DNA of 64,000 nucleotides. Source: Tigriopus japonicus. Its lineage: Eukaryota; Arthropoda; Copepoda; Harpacticoida; Harpacticidae. Below the pieces are notes generated by a model. That model had not been told where the DNA came from. It searched no databases and was given only the letters and a program-made list of their open reading frames with translations. A program made the translations under genes and the position numbers. The number at the start of each line of letters is the position of its first letter. The stretch's first letter is position 1. Below are positions 13,701 through 26,000 of the stretch, in pieces. The DNA is taken from assembly GCA_010645155.1 (NCBI GenBank), contig CM021313.1, positions 3,954,815-4,018,814 on the forward strand. The letters are read 5' to 3'.

Positions 13701-14793
13701 CGGGCATTCTTTAAAATCACTCATAGGAATATATAAAGTTTCCTTGGACAAACACTAATTTTTTCCTAAGCTCCATTTATTTTGTGATTGTTTGCCTTCG
13801 ATCTTGAAAAACTTAACAAACTGAAACGAAATTTTCGGCCAAAAGCTCATTTGATCCATAACTGGTTAAAATAATTTGTACCCAGGGGTATACCATGATA
13901 GATAATTCTTTCAAAGTACATGAAAGGGGTTAATGATCAGTTCTATTAGTAGCTAGAATTTTGAATTCAATTGGGAACTCTTATTGCTCAAATTGTATAT
14001 TTATTCTCGCGAGTTTTTTTCTGGGTGAGCGAAATAGACAGACATGAAGTAGGAAAGCGAACATGCATGAGAATGTAATAATTGGTCACTTGCATGACCA
14101 AAAACGTATGTAATTAAAATATCAATAACATGCAATTTAAATTGAAATAACGTAAATGCAATTACGATTGCTCCCCATCTCTTTCATTTGCTCCAACGAT
14201 CTCATTGTAACTATGATTAGGAAAAAATGAATTTCTGTCGTTTTGTCTCCATTTTCGTTTGCTTATTTTGTCTTTCTTTCACAATTCAAATACGTTAAGC
14301 TTACGGAACATCATAAAAATGAATCTCAAAACCTACCTATGAAAATCAATTTGGGTCCTGAAATTTGAGGCCGTTGTGTCTTTTCTGTAAAAATGCGTCA
14401 CAATATAGCAATAAAGTTAAACAATCTTATGCCCAATAGCAACCAATTCCAATTATTCAACGTTGGACGTATTTAGGACACATAAGATCTACATTTTGAA
14501 TGTTTATAAGTTGGCACTTCTCAGAACTCAACAATCCCCTCCCTCTTTTGCAGTCCCACTTCAATACGAAGATGGTTCGTCCCTTATTCAATTTTAATCA
14601 TGGGACAACAGCCATGAAATCATACACTTAAAGAGCAAACGAGATGATGAGAATGGGAACTAATCGAAACTGTATTGCCATTACAAAAACACAATAGATG
14701 AATTTACAACAACAGACTAACCCATGTGAAACTTGGGATAACGATCTTGACAAGTGAGACTGATTTGAGCCCAAAATTGGACAGATTTTTTGA
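10799..14793. other. Non-coding stretch, AT-rich after about 11.2 kb
   Basis: A GC-richer patch at about 10990-11110 is open in several frames at once, which is more typical of composition than of coding. Around 11160-11210 there is a GTAC/GTAT microsatellite-like run. From about 11.3 to 14.8 kb the DNA is AT-rich. I see no gene, RNA gene or clear transposon in it. Confidence 0.4.
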
Positions 14794-16344
14794 CTAAATG
14801 GTTTTGGCTGTTTTGTTGAAGGTGGTGTTCTTCTCTTTCCTCACAAAGACATAAAGGCCAAAACTCCCTAACAAGATTAAAGCCACACCAAATCCGAGCC
14901 AAATGGCAAACACCGAAGTCGAGATCAAACCCTCTCCTTGTGGAACACCAATTTCTTGGGAACGCATTGTCGCATATCCTAAAGTCCATGCCACTTCACT
15001 TCCTTCGATTTCATCGACAAACTTGAGATTGCCAAAGGTATCTTCGTTAAAGCCGAGTCCATCTGTTAGTATTTTGAAAATGTACGAGACTTCAAAACAG
15101 TCTGTCTCCGAGCAAGTTTCACATTCTTGAGGTTCTTGGCACAAGTCGCCGATTTTCTTCTGCACTGTGTCGTAATCGGATGATGTGTTCAGATTCAAAG
15201 GTGATCTAAAATTGTAAAAGAACGACGAAATCCCGTAGAAAGTGCTATTTGGGACTGAAAACTCGGCTGGATTGAAACAGTCTTGACCAAAGATAGCCTG
15301 ACATTCTTCGAAAGTGGTAAATGGTTCCAAGATTTGGTTGCATTCGGTCTCGTTGTAAGAGTGCTCAAACTTGAACTCGAAATCGTTTGGCAATGTGTTG
15401 AGAAACTCCAAGATATCTTGATTGAGCAAACTTGTGCAATTATTAGCAAAAATGTCCGACTTCACAATAGGAAACTGGTTTAACCAGGAATCCTTGAATT
15501 TGCCAGTATGTGTATTAACACAAGGGTTTGAAATTGGAACATCCGTGAAGTTATTGCCATTCAGAAAACCTTGCAAGATAATCAAGGCCACAAATCGACC
15601 CATGGCCTCCTTCAATCCATAACAACTGGATTTGGATGTCCAAATAGCGAAATCTTGATTGAAAACATCCAATGGTTGTGCTTGATTACATCCTTCCACA
15701 CAATCGAAAGCCACTTCTAGAGATCCTCCACCCATATCCAAAGCACCCGATGTCGGAACTTTTTCATTTTCCAACATCAACCTCGGCGAGTCAATAATGG
15801 TCTCAGACAAAATATTCACGGTCAACCAGTTCAAGGAGCTTTCATCCGTTCCAGAGAGGATTTCCACTTTACCCACTTCAAAATGACTAGTCTTGATCAC
15901 ACGGGTAATCACATCCAGGATTTCAGCCACTTGTTCCGGTTCCGATTCTTGCAATATTCTCACTCCAGCCGTGGCTCCGACATAAATTGGAATTCCTAAG
16001 GACACTGAATCCCAATCTTCAATATCACTGAGTAAACCTTGCATGAAACTGGTCAAATTAGCGGGCTCCCCTGCAAATGAAGTTACTGGGACGTCGAGGT
16101 AGATTTCTTCCATTTGTTTCACTAAACCAGTGCCGCCAATCAGATCTGAACTCCATTGGTATAATAAGGCTGAGGTGTGACTCGAACCTGCGTCAATGAC
16201 AATTGCTTGGACGTTCTCAGGGGTGTGTTTGATACTGAATAGAGTGATGGAAAGAATCAAACTTAATAGGCCCAATATCAAGGCCCCGAACATGCCGACC
16301 CATCTCTGCTTGGCCACACTTCGACTTTTGAGCTTTAAGTGCAT
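14794..16344 (-). CDS. Ectonucleoside triphosphate diphosphohydrolase (CD39/GDA1 family)
   Basis: This 516-residue protein belongs to the ENTPD family, which hydrolyses extracellular ATP/ADP to AMP and shapes purinergic signalling at the cell surface. Apyrase conserved regions are visible: ACR1 VIDAGSSHTS (about 49-58), ACR2 GATAGVRIL, ACR3 ILSGTDESSLNWLTVN, ACR4 GALDMGGGSLEVAF and ACR5 VAWTLGYAT. A short basic N-terminus precedes a membrane segment at about 16-38, and a second lies near 476-500, giving the two-helix, large-ectodomain layout and usual length of CD39-type enzymes. Many cysteines and N-x-S/T sites fit an extracellular fold. I start at 16344 because an acceptor (TTCCCTTGTAG) ends just upstream at 16352. 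The open frame continues to 16428, but that part is probably intron. The coding region is intronless, with a 5' UTR intron likely. ACR3 reads TDES where many members have EEG, so catalytic activity should be checked. Confidence 0.92.
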   Translation of the reverse strand: MHLKLKSRSVAKQRWVGMFGALILGLLSLILSITLFSIKHTPENVQAIVIDAGSSHTSALLYQWSSDLIGGTGLVKQMEEIYLDVPVTSFAGEPANLTSFMQGLLSDIEDWDSVSLGIPIYVGATAGVRILQESEPEQVAEILDVITRVIKTSHFEVGKVEILSGTDESSLNWLTVNILSETIIDSPRLMLENEKVPTSGALDMGGGSLEVAFDCVEGCNQAQPLDVFNQDFAIWTSKSSCYGLKEAMGRFVALIILQGFLNGNNFTDVPISNPCVNTHTGKFKDSWLNQFPIVKSDIFANNCTSLLNQDILEFLNTLPNDFEFKFEHSYNETECNQILEPFTTFEECQAIFGQDCFNPAEFSVPNSTFYGISSFFYNFRSPLNLNTSSDYDTVQKKIGDLCQEPQECETCSETDCFEVSYIFKILTDGLGFNEDTFGNLKFVDEIEGSEVAWTLGYATMRSQEIGVPQGEGLISTSVFAIWLGFGVALILLGSFGLYVFVRKEKNTTFNKTAKTI

Positions 16345-16728
16345 TCCATTGCTACAAGGGAAAAAAGAATCACATGAAAATCCAAAAGTCATTTTTATCT
16401 TTACATCATAAATACTTCCATGACTCACGCGTTCATGAATCTCTTGACATTTTTGATTGCTATGTTCTCAAACATACATACAATTTTTGTATATTAAATG
16501 AAACTGGCAGCTTTTAATTTAAACTCAAGATGTGTTATGTAATCGATTGACTTAATCTCTATTTTTTTAAACCATGGTTTTAAATGGCCATAATAGCATT
16601 GCTCATATTTTAGATAGTATTTGGGAGGCGTCTAACATTGGTACTAGCAAATTAACCTTTCGGAAAATCACAAATTCATAATACCTTACGGCCCAAATTG
16701 ATACAAAAAAACGAAAAATTAGACTTTA

Positions 16729-16929
16729 CCGAAAGTATTCGTTAGCTCGATCATCTCCAGTCGTTTCAATCCCGGTATCTGTGACCAAAAACAGACGAGG
16801 CTCAAACTTGAGGAAAAGCACTAAACACGCCCGACCAATAATATCCGAAACCAAATCTTCGTCATCAAATGGAACTTCAACCGATTGATCGAAAGTTCCT
16901 GATCCAGAAACGCGATTGATGATGCGCAC
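16729..16929 (-). CDS. Unrecognised exon, possibly terminal
   Basis: An open segment on the minus strand begins after a plausible acceptor (TTATGAGGCAG) and reads VRIINRVSGSGTFDQSVEV, then VSDIIGRACLVLF, VTDTGIETTG and ANEYFR. It ends either at a TAA (16726-16728) or at a donor (TTCG/GTAAAG) at the same place. The composition is protein-like. I noticed a faint resemblance of the IIGR segment to Cu/Zn superoxide dismutase-like repeat proteins, but I do not claim it. It lies upstream of the diphosphohydrolase gene on the same strand and is not needed by it. Confidence 0.35.
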
Positions 16930-17408
16930 CTGCCTCATAATAAGTGAAACAAGATCACACCTTGGAAGACTTGAGCGGCACTTGTTGAGCAACCTAACAA
17001 TTCTAACATTAATCCGAAGCCATATTATAGGTGGCTATTTTACTCTGTACGTCACGTCCAGGCTGATGTGATAGTCTAAATACTGAATGCTATAGATAAG
17101 AACTTGTTCAATAAGAGCGTCATATCATTTTTTGGACTGATATCATTGAGGAATGCGAATATGATAACATTATAATCCAAAGGCTTGCACCTTGAGGTTG
17201 TAACATTGACCTGGGGCACAAGTGTTTAACTAATCTTTTTGTATGTGAAGTATGTTGTCTTTATGGCATACAAAAGTTTGTATGTTTGTTTGTCCCACAA
17301 GTTACAATGTCCTGATAATTGATATAATAATATCTATATAATCATCTATTATAAAATCAACAATAAAATTTATGTAGGAACAATTTGATAATCATTGAAC
17401 TGGGGAAA

Positions 17409-17875
17409 ACATGTCAGCTTGATCCCCCAAATCAGCGCCTCTTGTGGTCAGATTGAGACATAGTTGCCACCTAGTAAATGAGGTTTAATGCCACCCTTTG
17501 GCAAAACTTCAGGTTTTTTTCTGACATGTTTTTTTTTATTTCTTTGCTGTGACATGCGATTTTGATAACTTCATGCCACCACAAAGAAATATTTTTAAAA
17601 ACTCACCTGTGATATCACAATATGTTTCGTATTTTGTAACGTTTTAAGCTTTTACATGTCACCACTACATATGTGATAACACATATATTTTTATTTTTAT
17701 ACAACCTGACATGACCTTTGGTCGTAAGAAACGTATTATTATAAAAAAATATAAGCATTTAGGAAAACACCTGAAGTTTTGCCAACGGGTGGCATTAAAC
17801 CTCACTTATTTGCTGGCAACTATGTCTTAATCTGAACACAATAGGCGCTGATTTGGGGGAACAAGCTGAAATGTT
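17409..17875. mobile_element. Foldback MITE-like element with about 107-bp inverted termini
   Basis: The left arm (17409-17516) and the right arm (about 17764-17875) are inverted copies. Shared blocks include CCCCCAAATCAGCGCC, GACATAGTTGCCA, GAGGTTTAATGCCACCC and GGCAAAACTTCAGG. The arms differ at scattered positions and by small indels, so the copy is old. The roughly 250-bp centre is AT-rich with no open frame. This is typical of a non-autonomous DNA transposon (MITE or foldback element). I could not identify a clear target-site duplication. Confidence 0.8.
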
Positions 17876-20036
17876 TGTTATGAGAAGTCACCCTTAAGAA
17901 ACGTGAATTTTGAGCACACTGAAAAAAAGGGGAGAAAAATAAAAAGTACGAAACAAGACAAACGTGTTCTTTCTTTGAATTCCAACTTACATATTAAAAG
18001 TAATAAGTGGTCTTACATCCTAACATATGAGTAAACATCAGGCACTCGTTGGGCTAGAATGTGATTATGTTCAGGCAATCATATTCAAGGAGTGATTGAA
18101 CTTCTGGGAATCGTTTCCCTTAAATTGATTTGCTTGAACATCTGGGAGCCAATTCCACTAATACTTGGACTAAAGGAACAATCAAATACCTCCTACAACA
18201 ATGTTTTCCAAGATTGCTAACCCCTGTAGTGTTCTCATCGGCTTTCAGTACTCTTCGTTGTGGCAAACGGTTTGAATTGGCGCCTCATCTCGTTCAAAGA
18301 CTCTTATTCTCCGCGTCATAGAAGTTCTTGCATAACATAAAGCACTAGATTAGAATCCTCATGCTTAAACATCCTAGAGGAATTGATCGCCAAATTCTGA
18401 TTGAACCCCCGTTGCAGGGGAATGCAATTTCATGTCTGTGAGCTCTTTCAACCCTTCCCTTGTGGCAAGCTTTTTTCTCATTTACCATGTAATGTCCACT
18501 AATCAGGTGATCCTCTTCCTCCTTTCTTCTCTTCTCCCCTTTGCTCTTCTACTCGTTCGTTTGTGTTCGGATGGAACCACTTTGGAACATTCTTTTTAAC
18601 CCCCCTGCCATGAGAATCTGATCTCATAGGGTGATTCAAAAGTCGATGTTAATCATTTTCACATAAAAGAGGGCTGCTAGAAACCGGAAACTGGTCGGTT
18701 GTTTTATTTTGAACAAGTTTTTTGGAGCATGAATGTTTTCCAAGGCTTAACTTGTTTCTTATTCTCTTTGGTATCACGATTGTTCATCCACCTGTAAGGC
18801 ATGAGTGTCACAGGGCACAATGATCGATGACACAACATCTTCTTTGGACCTGATCCAGATGACTTGATCCCATGTCACATCCCATGAAAGATCTTCGATC
18901 ATTCTTCTTCTATGGAACCCAGCAACCACTTTTAGGAACCATCCCTGTCACAGCCCTTTTTCAATGCTATGCTGGCCATGGTCTCAGGTTGACGTTCCCA
19001 TGGAACATGAACCTCTTTTTCGCACACTTTTTACAGTGTCAACCGAAAGGGAGTATATTGTTTCGTTCTCAGGTTGGGACTAACATGATAAGAAGACTAT
19101 TAATTGCTCAGCTTTTTGTTCCCTCAACGCGTCGAGGATCCAGTTATTGTAAGGCCAAATGGAACCACTCTCCTCCAAACCAAAGCAGTCTTAACAACAG
19201 TCAACAAAGTAGCTGGTAGTGGTTAATGGTTGTTGTGGAACGGGTTGATGGCTCCGCAGCATTTTGGAGCCACTTTTATGTGAGTAGATTGGTTTTCACT
19301 CGACTCAGCTCACCAATTTCTATTCACTGTGAAGAAAAAGCGAAAAAGGGCAGTGCCAATAAATTTGATTTGGCCAGAGGTCAATAATCCAACAGCTGAT
19401 GAGGATGATATGATTGGAGGGTCTCGATCAAGATTTCCCCAGGGAAATTCTTTCCTGATGAGAGATGAACAGAAAGAAAGGGTGACAATGCAAGGGAGGG
19501 TAATTATCTATGGGGTAATTGACTACTTTCTATTTTTGTCTCCATTCAGCGATGGTCACTATTATTGTTCATAAGGAAGAAAGCACATGTCCAGAGAAGT
19601 TTTCACGCCAAATATTGACTCCAACTTCATTGTTTTGGAGTGAAGGGTCGAAATTGTCCAACACGATTTATCCCAAATTGGAACATTGACCTTCTCTCCT
19701 AAAAGTTCAGTTCCATTTCGAATGGGATACCCCTTATAGTCGATTGAAGAGGAACACTTGGCGAGGAGGACCCCTCCGACCAAAAGGGGTCGCCCTCTCG
19801 TCACCCGCGATCTCTCCACTTTGAACGGCGTTCGTCCGCGTGAAAGGCCGTTCAAGGGAGTGTTCCAATTGGGAAAACCATCGGGTTGAACGAAAGAGTT
19901 GAAAGTATCGCTGGGATTTATGGCGGTTCTCGAAACGTTGTTGGAGATCGTTAGTCAATCCCTGTTTTTCAAGGGTGTCTTGTGTCGAGGTTTGAACGAA
20001 AGAAAAACACAATAAGAGAGGCATTCTTGGAGGAAC
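17876..20036. other. Upstream region of the first DIP-like gene
   Basis: No coding sequence is recognisable. The stretch from about 18.1 to 20.0 kb is unusually rich in GGAAC/GTTCC pentamers, about one per 130 bp by hand count. It leads into the signal-peptide exon at 20037, so it may hold the promoter and 5' UTR. Confidence 0.35.
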
Positions 20037-23000
20037 ATGTTTTGGTGTCGTATTCAAATGGGCATTTTCGTTGTGCTCCTTCTCTTGGAGAGCGTCTCCG
20101 CCAGATCGACTGACTCCAAACAAGTGCCAATGAAAGGTAAGAAGATCATTCAAACAGTGATCCAAATAGACTCAATAACTAGATGCAATGATTAACTTAT
20201 GCCAACTTCAAAGCGGTGTCTAAAGAGAACTGTGATGAAAAAAATGTGGGGCAATGCGTTTTCATGTTCCACAGGGCTACGGTGTGGAAAAGCCCTTGAC
20301 GAACATGCGAAATTCAAGCTGCTCCAAGAGTTTTGAGAACAAGACGCAAATTTCCCATAATTATAGTTTTCCAGAAAGTTGGTTCCACCTTCAGCAAAGC
20401 GCCTCCGCCGTTGGCTTGTGTTTCGTTCGCCCTCGTTGTGCTGACTGGATGTTTGTTGCTTCCATGAGGTCGCTATTTAAGGAACTTTTCCGCTGGATTC
20501 GTGACTCTTTTATTGCTTATGTTCTCGTTGGAAAGAAAGGGTATCCTACCTAACGCTCACTCACCAGAGTTCGTCGTTAGATTTTGCATAAAGGAACTAG
20601 TTACTCTTGATGGAATGCACTCGCAATTGATCCTGTGGTCGTTTTCGTTATGCAAGTCAGTCAGTGCCCTGGATTATCATCTCGACCATCGTCACAGAAT
20701 GTCCTGCTCTCTTTGTGCAATTAATTACCACATGACAAAATCATGGCCATAATCTGACCAAGTCAAGACAAGCTTGTTGGAAGGCGTTAAAACTTTACAC
20801 TTACAGTTTAGGTCGACTATAAACTGAGGTTAGAATTAAAGAGGCTCATAGAAAAAAGCTTCAACACAATTAAGTTGTTTGCCGTTGTGGTCGCCACCGT
20901 CAATCAGGAAGTTCAAGTAAAAACGAAAGTCGATTTTACAATCAATTTTCATAGATCATGCCAATAAAGATTAATCCAGTCATTGGATCACAAACTAAGG
21001 TGGATTCCAGTCCTTCCATGGATATTTTAGGGTCAAAGCTCCTATTTGCTACATTTCTCTTTCTCTTGCACTTTCTAATTTGTTTGGCTTTTTAAAGGCC
21101 CTGTCGCTGGTCTTATGCTAATAAGATAATAATGCTTCTTTCCCATGAGCTTCTGTAGTTAAATTTAATTGTAAATAATTGATTAATATCCATTTGAATC
21201 CATTTGAAAAGAATAGAAAGGAAGATCTATCAAAACATATTTAAAATATAGGCTTCAAATTAAATTCCACTTAAATTTTGCATGAAGAAAAAATATAGTG
21301 TTTTGTACTTCATTCATTGTCAAAAATGCAATTAACAACAACATGAATAACGAAATTGATGGTCGAAATGTCAACAGCAATCATCGAAAAAAGTCGATTT
21401 ACAAAGCACAGATTTCCCCCAGTGTTTAATGCTTATTGTAACAAAGAATTTCGAAATATTCAGAAATGATTTTTAAATATTTGTATTTTATGCATTTCTG
21501 GCGAAAAAGAGATGAGGAAAGGTGTTTAATTTGTTATATGCGAGAGTTGGTTTTAATCCTAAGCTATTTTAGATTTGACCTTTCTTTTTAACTGCCTTTT
21601 GTCAAAGGTTTTCACAAACTCGAAGTCTCGTAACTATCACACTGAAGAGACAAAAGCCAAATCTGAAATAAATTGGCAAATTGTTTTTTATGTTCGTGTA
21701 ATACGATGGCTTCATTGCTGGATCCTTGGAATCGTCTTATTGATCAATTTATTCCATCAGTGAAAAATCTGTGAGTGAGTCCTAATTTAGTGTTATCAGT
21801 CTGTAGCACATAGTTGATGGTGTGTATGTGCAAGAATGACCGACCAGAGAAAGAAAGAAGCAAGTTCTACTGTGGACGCAATCTGTTTTCCCGCAGTTGA
21901 ACACACTTTGCGATGAAATTGATCGTTGTGAAGGTATCTTCTGTACCACATAGATTGAAGTTCAGAAAAAGGAAGACACGCAAGAAGGCATCCTTGGCGA
22001 TCCCAGCAGAGTTTTGTCTTGGCTGAGAGGAATAGCGTCTAATTTCTCATCACTTACAGTTGGACCTCACTTTCTCAAAGCAGAACACAAAAGTTCGATC
22101 TTTAGTGCATTCCCATTCAAGCCAAGAGAGTGACATACAGTATCTTCACTCCATAAGACATCTCTGTCGCAAGGTAGAAGATGATGATGATCTATATTTT
22201 GACCGACCAAGGCCTCTGGAATGATCCAGCATGAGTTTCAATCTTGCCGGAATCACACTCAAACACCGAATTAATATTCCTTGTAAGTAGCCTTCTACGA
22301 AGCTTGGGGAGATGATCAAATTGATAGGAACGGCTTGAACAATTTTCGTAAGTTCTCCGACTCAGTCTTATTTGTGAAGGTGAACCAGAGCAACTGACAA
22401 AATGCCCGACGAGAAATATAACCACGTTCATTTGACAGTGGGGCACTATTTTCCGGTAATGAGCAACAACACTGGTTTAGCTTCCCAGTTTTGGCATTTC
22501 ACACCTGGACTCACAAAGTCGTCATTGCCACTACTACCTCAGCTCTATTAAAGCTAGTATTAGTAGTAGTGGATGTACATCAATGTGACGGAGTCGTTAT
22601 TTGAAGGAGATCCTTCATGATGACTGATCATGAGGCTCATTCGCTTCATCATCATCGTCTGATGATCTCCAGTTGGATTCGATTGGTGTTCGAAGTGAGA
22701 CGTGTGCCCACTGATATCAATTCCCATTGCATTGCAAAGTTTGCATAGTAGCCGATAATCTTTTATGGAGGAAATGAATTGAAACTTGTTTCTCTACTTG
22801 TGGCCTAAAGTTAGTTTCGAGTTCAGGGGACATTATGCTGTCGTTGTTTTGTTCAGTTGCTCTGAGATCAGAAGTGTCCTCATTGTGGTCAACATTAGTG
22901 AACTCGAGGGCTCAAGATGGAACATTTGTTTGAGATTCGCGAACTGAAGTTCACCGACCCCACCAACTCTTCAGCTGTGATAACCATGTCCTTCCCAGTG

Positions 23001-26000
23001 GCCAACAAGACCTTTCTTCAAGCCATTCAAAGTGCCAATGAACAACTCTACACAGGGATTGCTCTTATTTTCCTTACTGTTGGTAAGCCCGATTCCGGTT
23101 GGGACTCTTCAGGGTGACAAGCTCGCTCCTTGAATTGTGATTGTTTTCCTTCTTTCTGCAGGGTTGCTATCCTTAAGTTTCATTGTATTGTACATGTGGT
23201 ATTTGAATCGACGCAAGAAAACCGAGCATATTCAAATGATTGAGGAACGACAGATGTCCAATCATGGACCATTCCCTCGTCGAATCGACCACCAAAAGTT
23301 TGTCGACACACCGCCACCTTATTATAATGACTCACTAAATCACGCTCACAATCCATAATAGTGGCCGCAATAAGATAATGCGTCTGGTGGTGGTGGTTTA
23401 AGAAAACATGTGACCGGCGAATTGAAATGTGATTTAGTTACTGTGATATACTTTGCAATAAAATATCAAGGACACTTTCTTTCAATAAAGATGATACTCT
23501 TACTTGTTTATGATGAAGATGTTAAAGGCCAAGGATGTACCATTAAAGGTCAAATACCCGGAAAACATTTATTTAATTGTCGGGCAAGTTTGGAGTATAA
23601 GGACTAAAGGACACTTAGGAAAAGGAGAAATCATGCACGGGTTAGTTTGGATTGATTGATTGAAATACCCATAAGATGGGTTGAATATAAGAATACATCA
23701 TGGTAAACCCGTTCGTACTATAGAGAATTGAATCTAGACAAATGTTTTATGGCGAGTGTTAAAAAACAGGAATACGGGGTTAAGGCTTAAGATCCTCTTG
23801 ACTTTTTCTCTTTTTTTTGAAATTCAGCAAATGAGTGTTTTCCATCGCTGTAAGGCTAATCAATAAATCTCTTTGGCTTCATGTTTTGCTTTAAACCCAT
23901 TGACTTATGCTTATTCTTATGCAACGTAGGTTAAGGTCAAGATTTCTAAATCGGCCCAAGACTTATGAGGGTGGATTTTTCATAACGTAATTTGACTTTT
24001 TCATTGCTACCATTCAGTTTAAACGATTAAAATCAGCTTAAAACAAAACAAATACCATTTCATTATTAAAAAATAAATTTCTTTTTGGATGTTCTTTTCA
24101 ATGGAATGTCTTTTATGTAACCTTACATTGTTTCTCCACAGAGGCTGCTCTCTTTTCCGACAAATTCAATCTTAACCTTTTTGTCACAAATTATTAATTT
24201 CATGATATAAATTCATTTTTGGTTCTACATTTGCGCATAAAGAATCTCTGGATATTTTCCCTTCCATTTCTTGTCGTTATTCTGGCTTCTTGAAAGCGTT
24301 TACAACAACATTGAGCATGAAAGAAAATGAAAGGGGTGTTTAATTCATGTAGTACCTGTGGCCAAATCACATAATGTAAATTGAAAATGATCAATGATAG
24401 TAACGTTGCCAAGGTTGGCAACGCTTTTGAACTCAGGACCGTCTCATTTCTTCACACATAAGTTAAAATCAATTCTGGCAAACGTAAAAAGCCAAGGGAA
24501 GACACTTTTCTTTCTTTTACCATTTACAAGAACAAGAATACTACTGATTTATCTTCTGATTTACAGAAAAACTTTTTTCGCGAAATGATTGCCAAAAAGA
24601 AAAAGACAAGCAAGAAGAAAAAAGGTTTTAGTACATGCGCTCGAGTTTCACCTTCAGTCCAGGTTCAATTGGTTTTTCGGAATGATAATTTTTGGTGTTA
24701 AAAGTTCTTAATTTCTATAATTCTTATCATTCTTATTTGTAATTAGTTTATTATTCTAAAAGAGCGGGAAATCATCTTTAAAATCTGATACAATTTACAT
24801 TTTGTAACGTGGTAAGTTGAATTCTAAAAAAGCTACCAATCAATGATAAACGCAAGGGACAAGAAATAACAGTAATAAAATAAGTCCCCGAAAAGTCGTG
24901 AATGATGAAAGAATTTGGGGTACGAGAAACTTCTCACTTAGAGCTTTGGGCACCCATTTTTGCCCAAATAGGGTTAACCCCTTCTTTTTATGCCATATTT
25001 TTACTGATCTTTACCAAGGCGTTTTTTATAGTTGGATTGAGTTGAAATTCGAAGAAGGATTGCTTGTATGCATTATGCAAGACAAACGGTGACTCAAATG
25101 GCACTTCTTCTTTGGTTGAAAGTGACAAATCCAAAAATGACTTTAAGCGTATTTGAAGTTTGTTATGATACTATTGACGCGTATTTTTGGTCCCACGTCT
25201 ACTCTGCATTAGCTAATATAAAAATAACGTTAGTCAAATTCAAACCCTCAAGTGTAAAAAAGACCAGAAAAAGGCTACAAACCAATGGATGAAGTATGTT
25301 TGATGTTTTTTTCATATAACTGTAGCGTTTTTCGGCTTTTTGGGGTCAAAAATGTATCATTCAAAGTCAAATAACTCAGCTGTTGATGAATGAATTTTTA
25401 TTCAATTTGAATTCATGAGGTAACTAAATGGTCTCTAAATATGGTTTAAATAGTTTATTTAAAAATATTGTAATTAATAGGTTTTAAGATATTTAACTTT
25501 TTCCCTGGGCCTAAACTAAACTAAAATAAAAGTTAAGATAAAAGTAAAGTTGTTCCCCATTGAATTTTGGGTCCCAAAAGTGCCATGATGTCTTTGGGTA
25601 TTTTGATTCAAACCTAAAAAAGCCATTCGGAACACCGTAAGGGGCAAAATCCACATTTTTGACGACGTCAAGTAAGGTCAAAAAAAGGGTCGTTGAAATT
25701 TTTTAGAAAACAAATGTAGTAGCCAAAACTCTGAAGTTTTATGCAATAACTGTTTCTTTAAAATTGGTCGTCTGGATCAAAAATCGTCGGATTTGGTCGA
25801 AAATCGTTTGGTTGGAAATCGTCGGTCGTTTGGATTTCCTTTTGGTGTACCCCTCGTATGTCTCAAAAAGAACAAACGTTTTAAACTGTAAAAAGGCTAT
25901 ACTTTTTTAAAAATATATTTTGCTTGTGTTTTCCCTTCTAACCATTTGAAATTTCTACTTACATCATTCCAGGAACACCCAGCTTTATTCAGCCCATTGA

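Noticed and set aside
19734..20165. 143-codon minus-strand frame
   Set aside because: It is antisense to the signal-peptide exon at 20037-20136, which has a proper start, hydrophobic core and donor; the minus frame shows no motifs.
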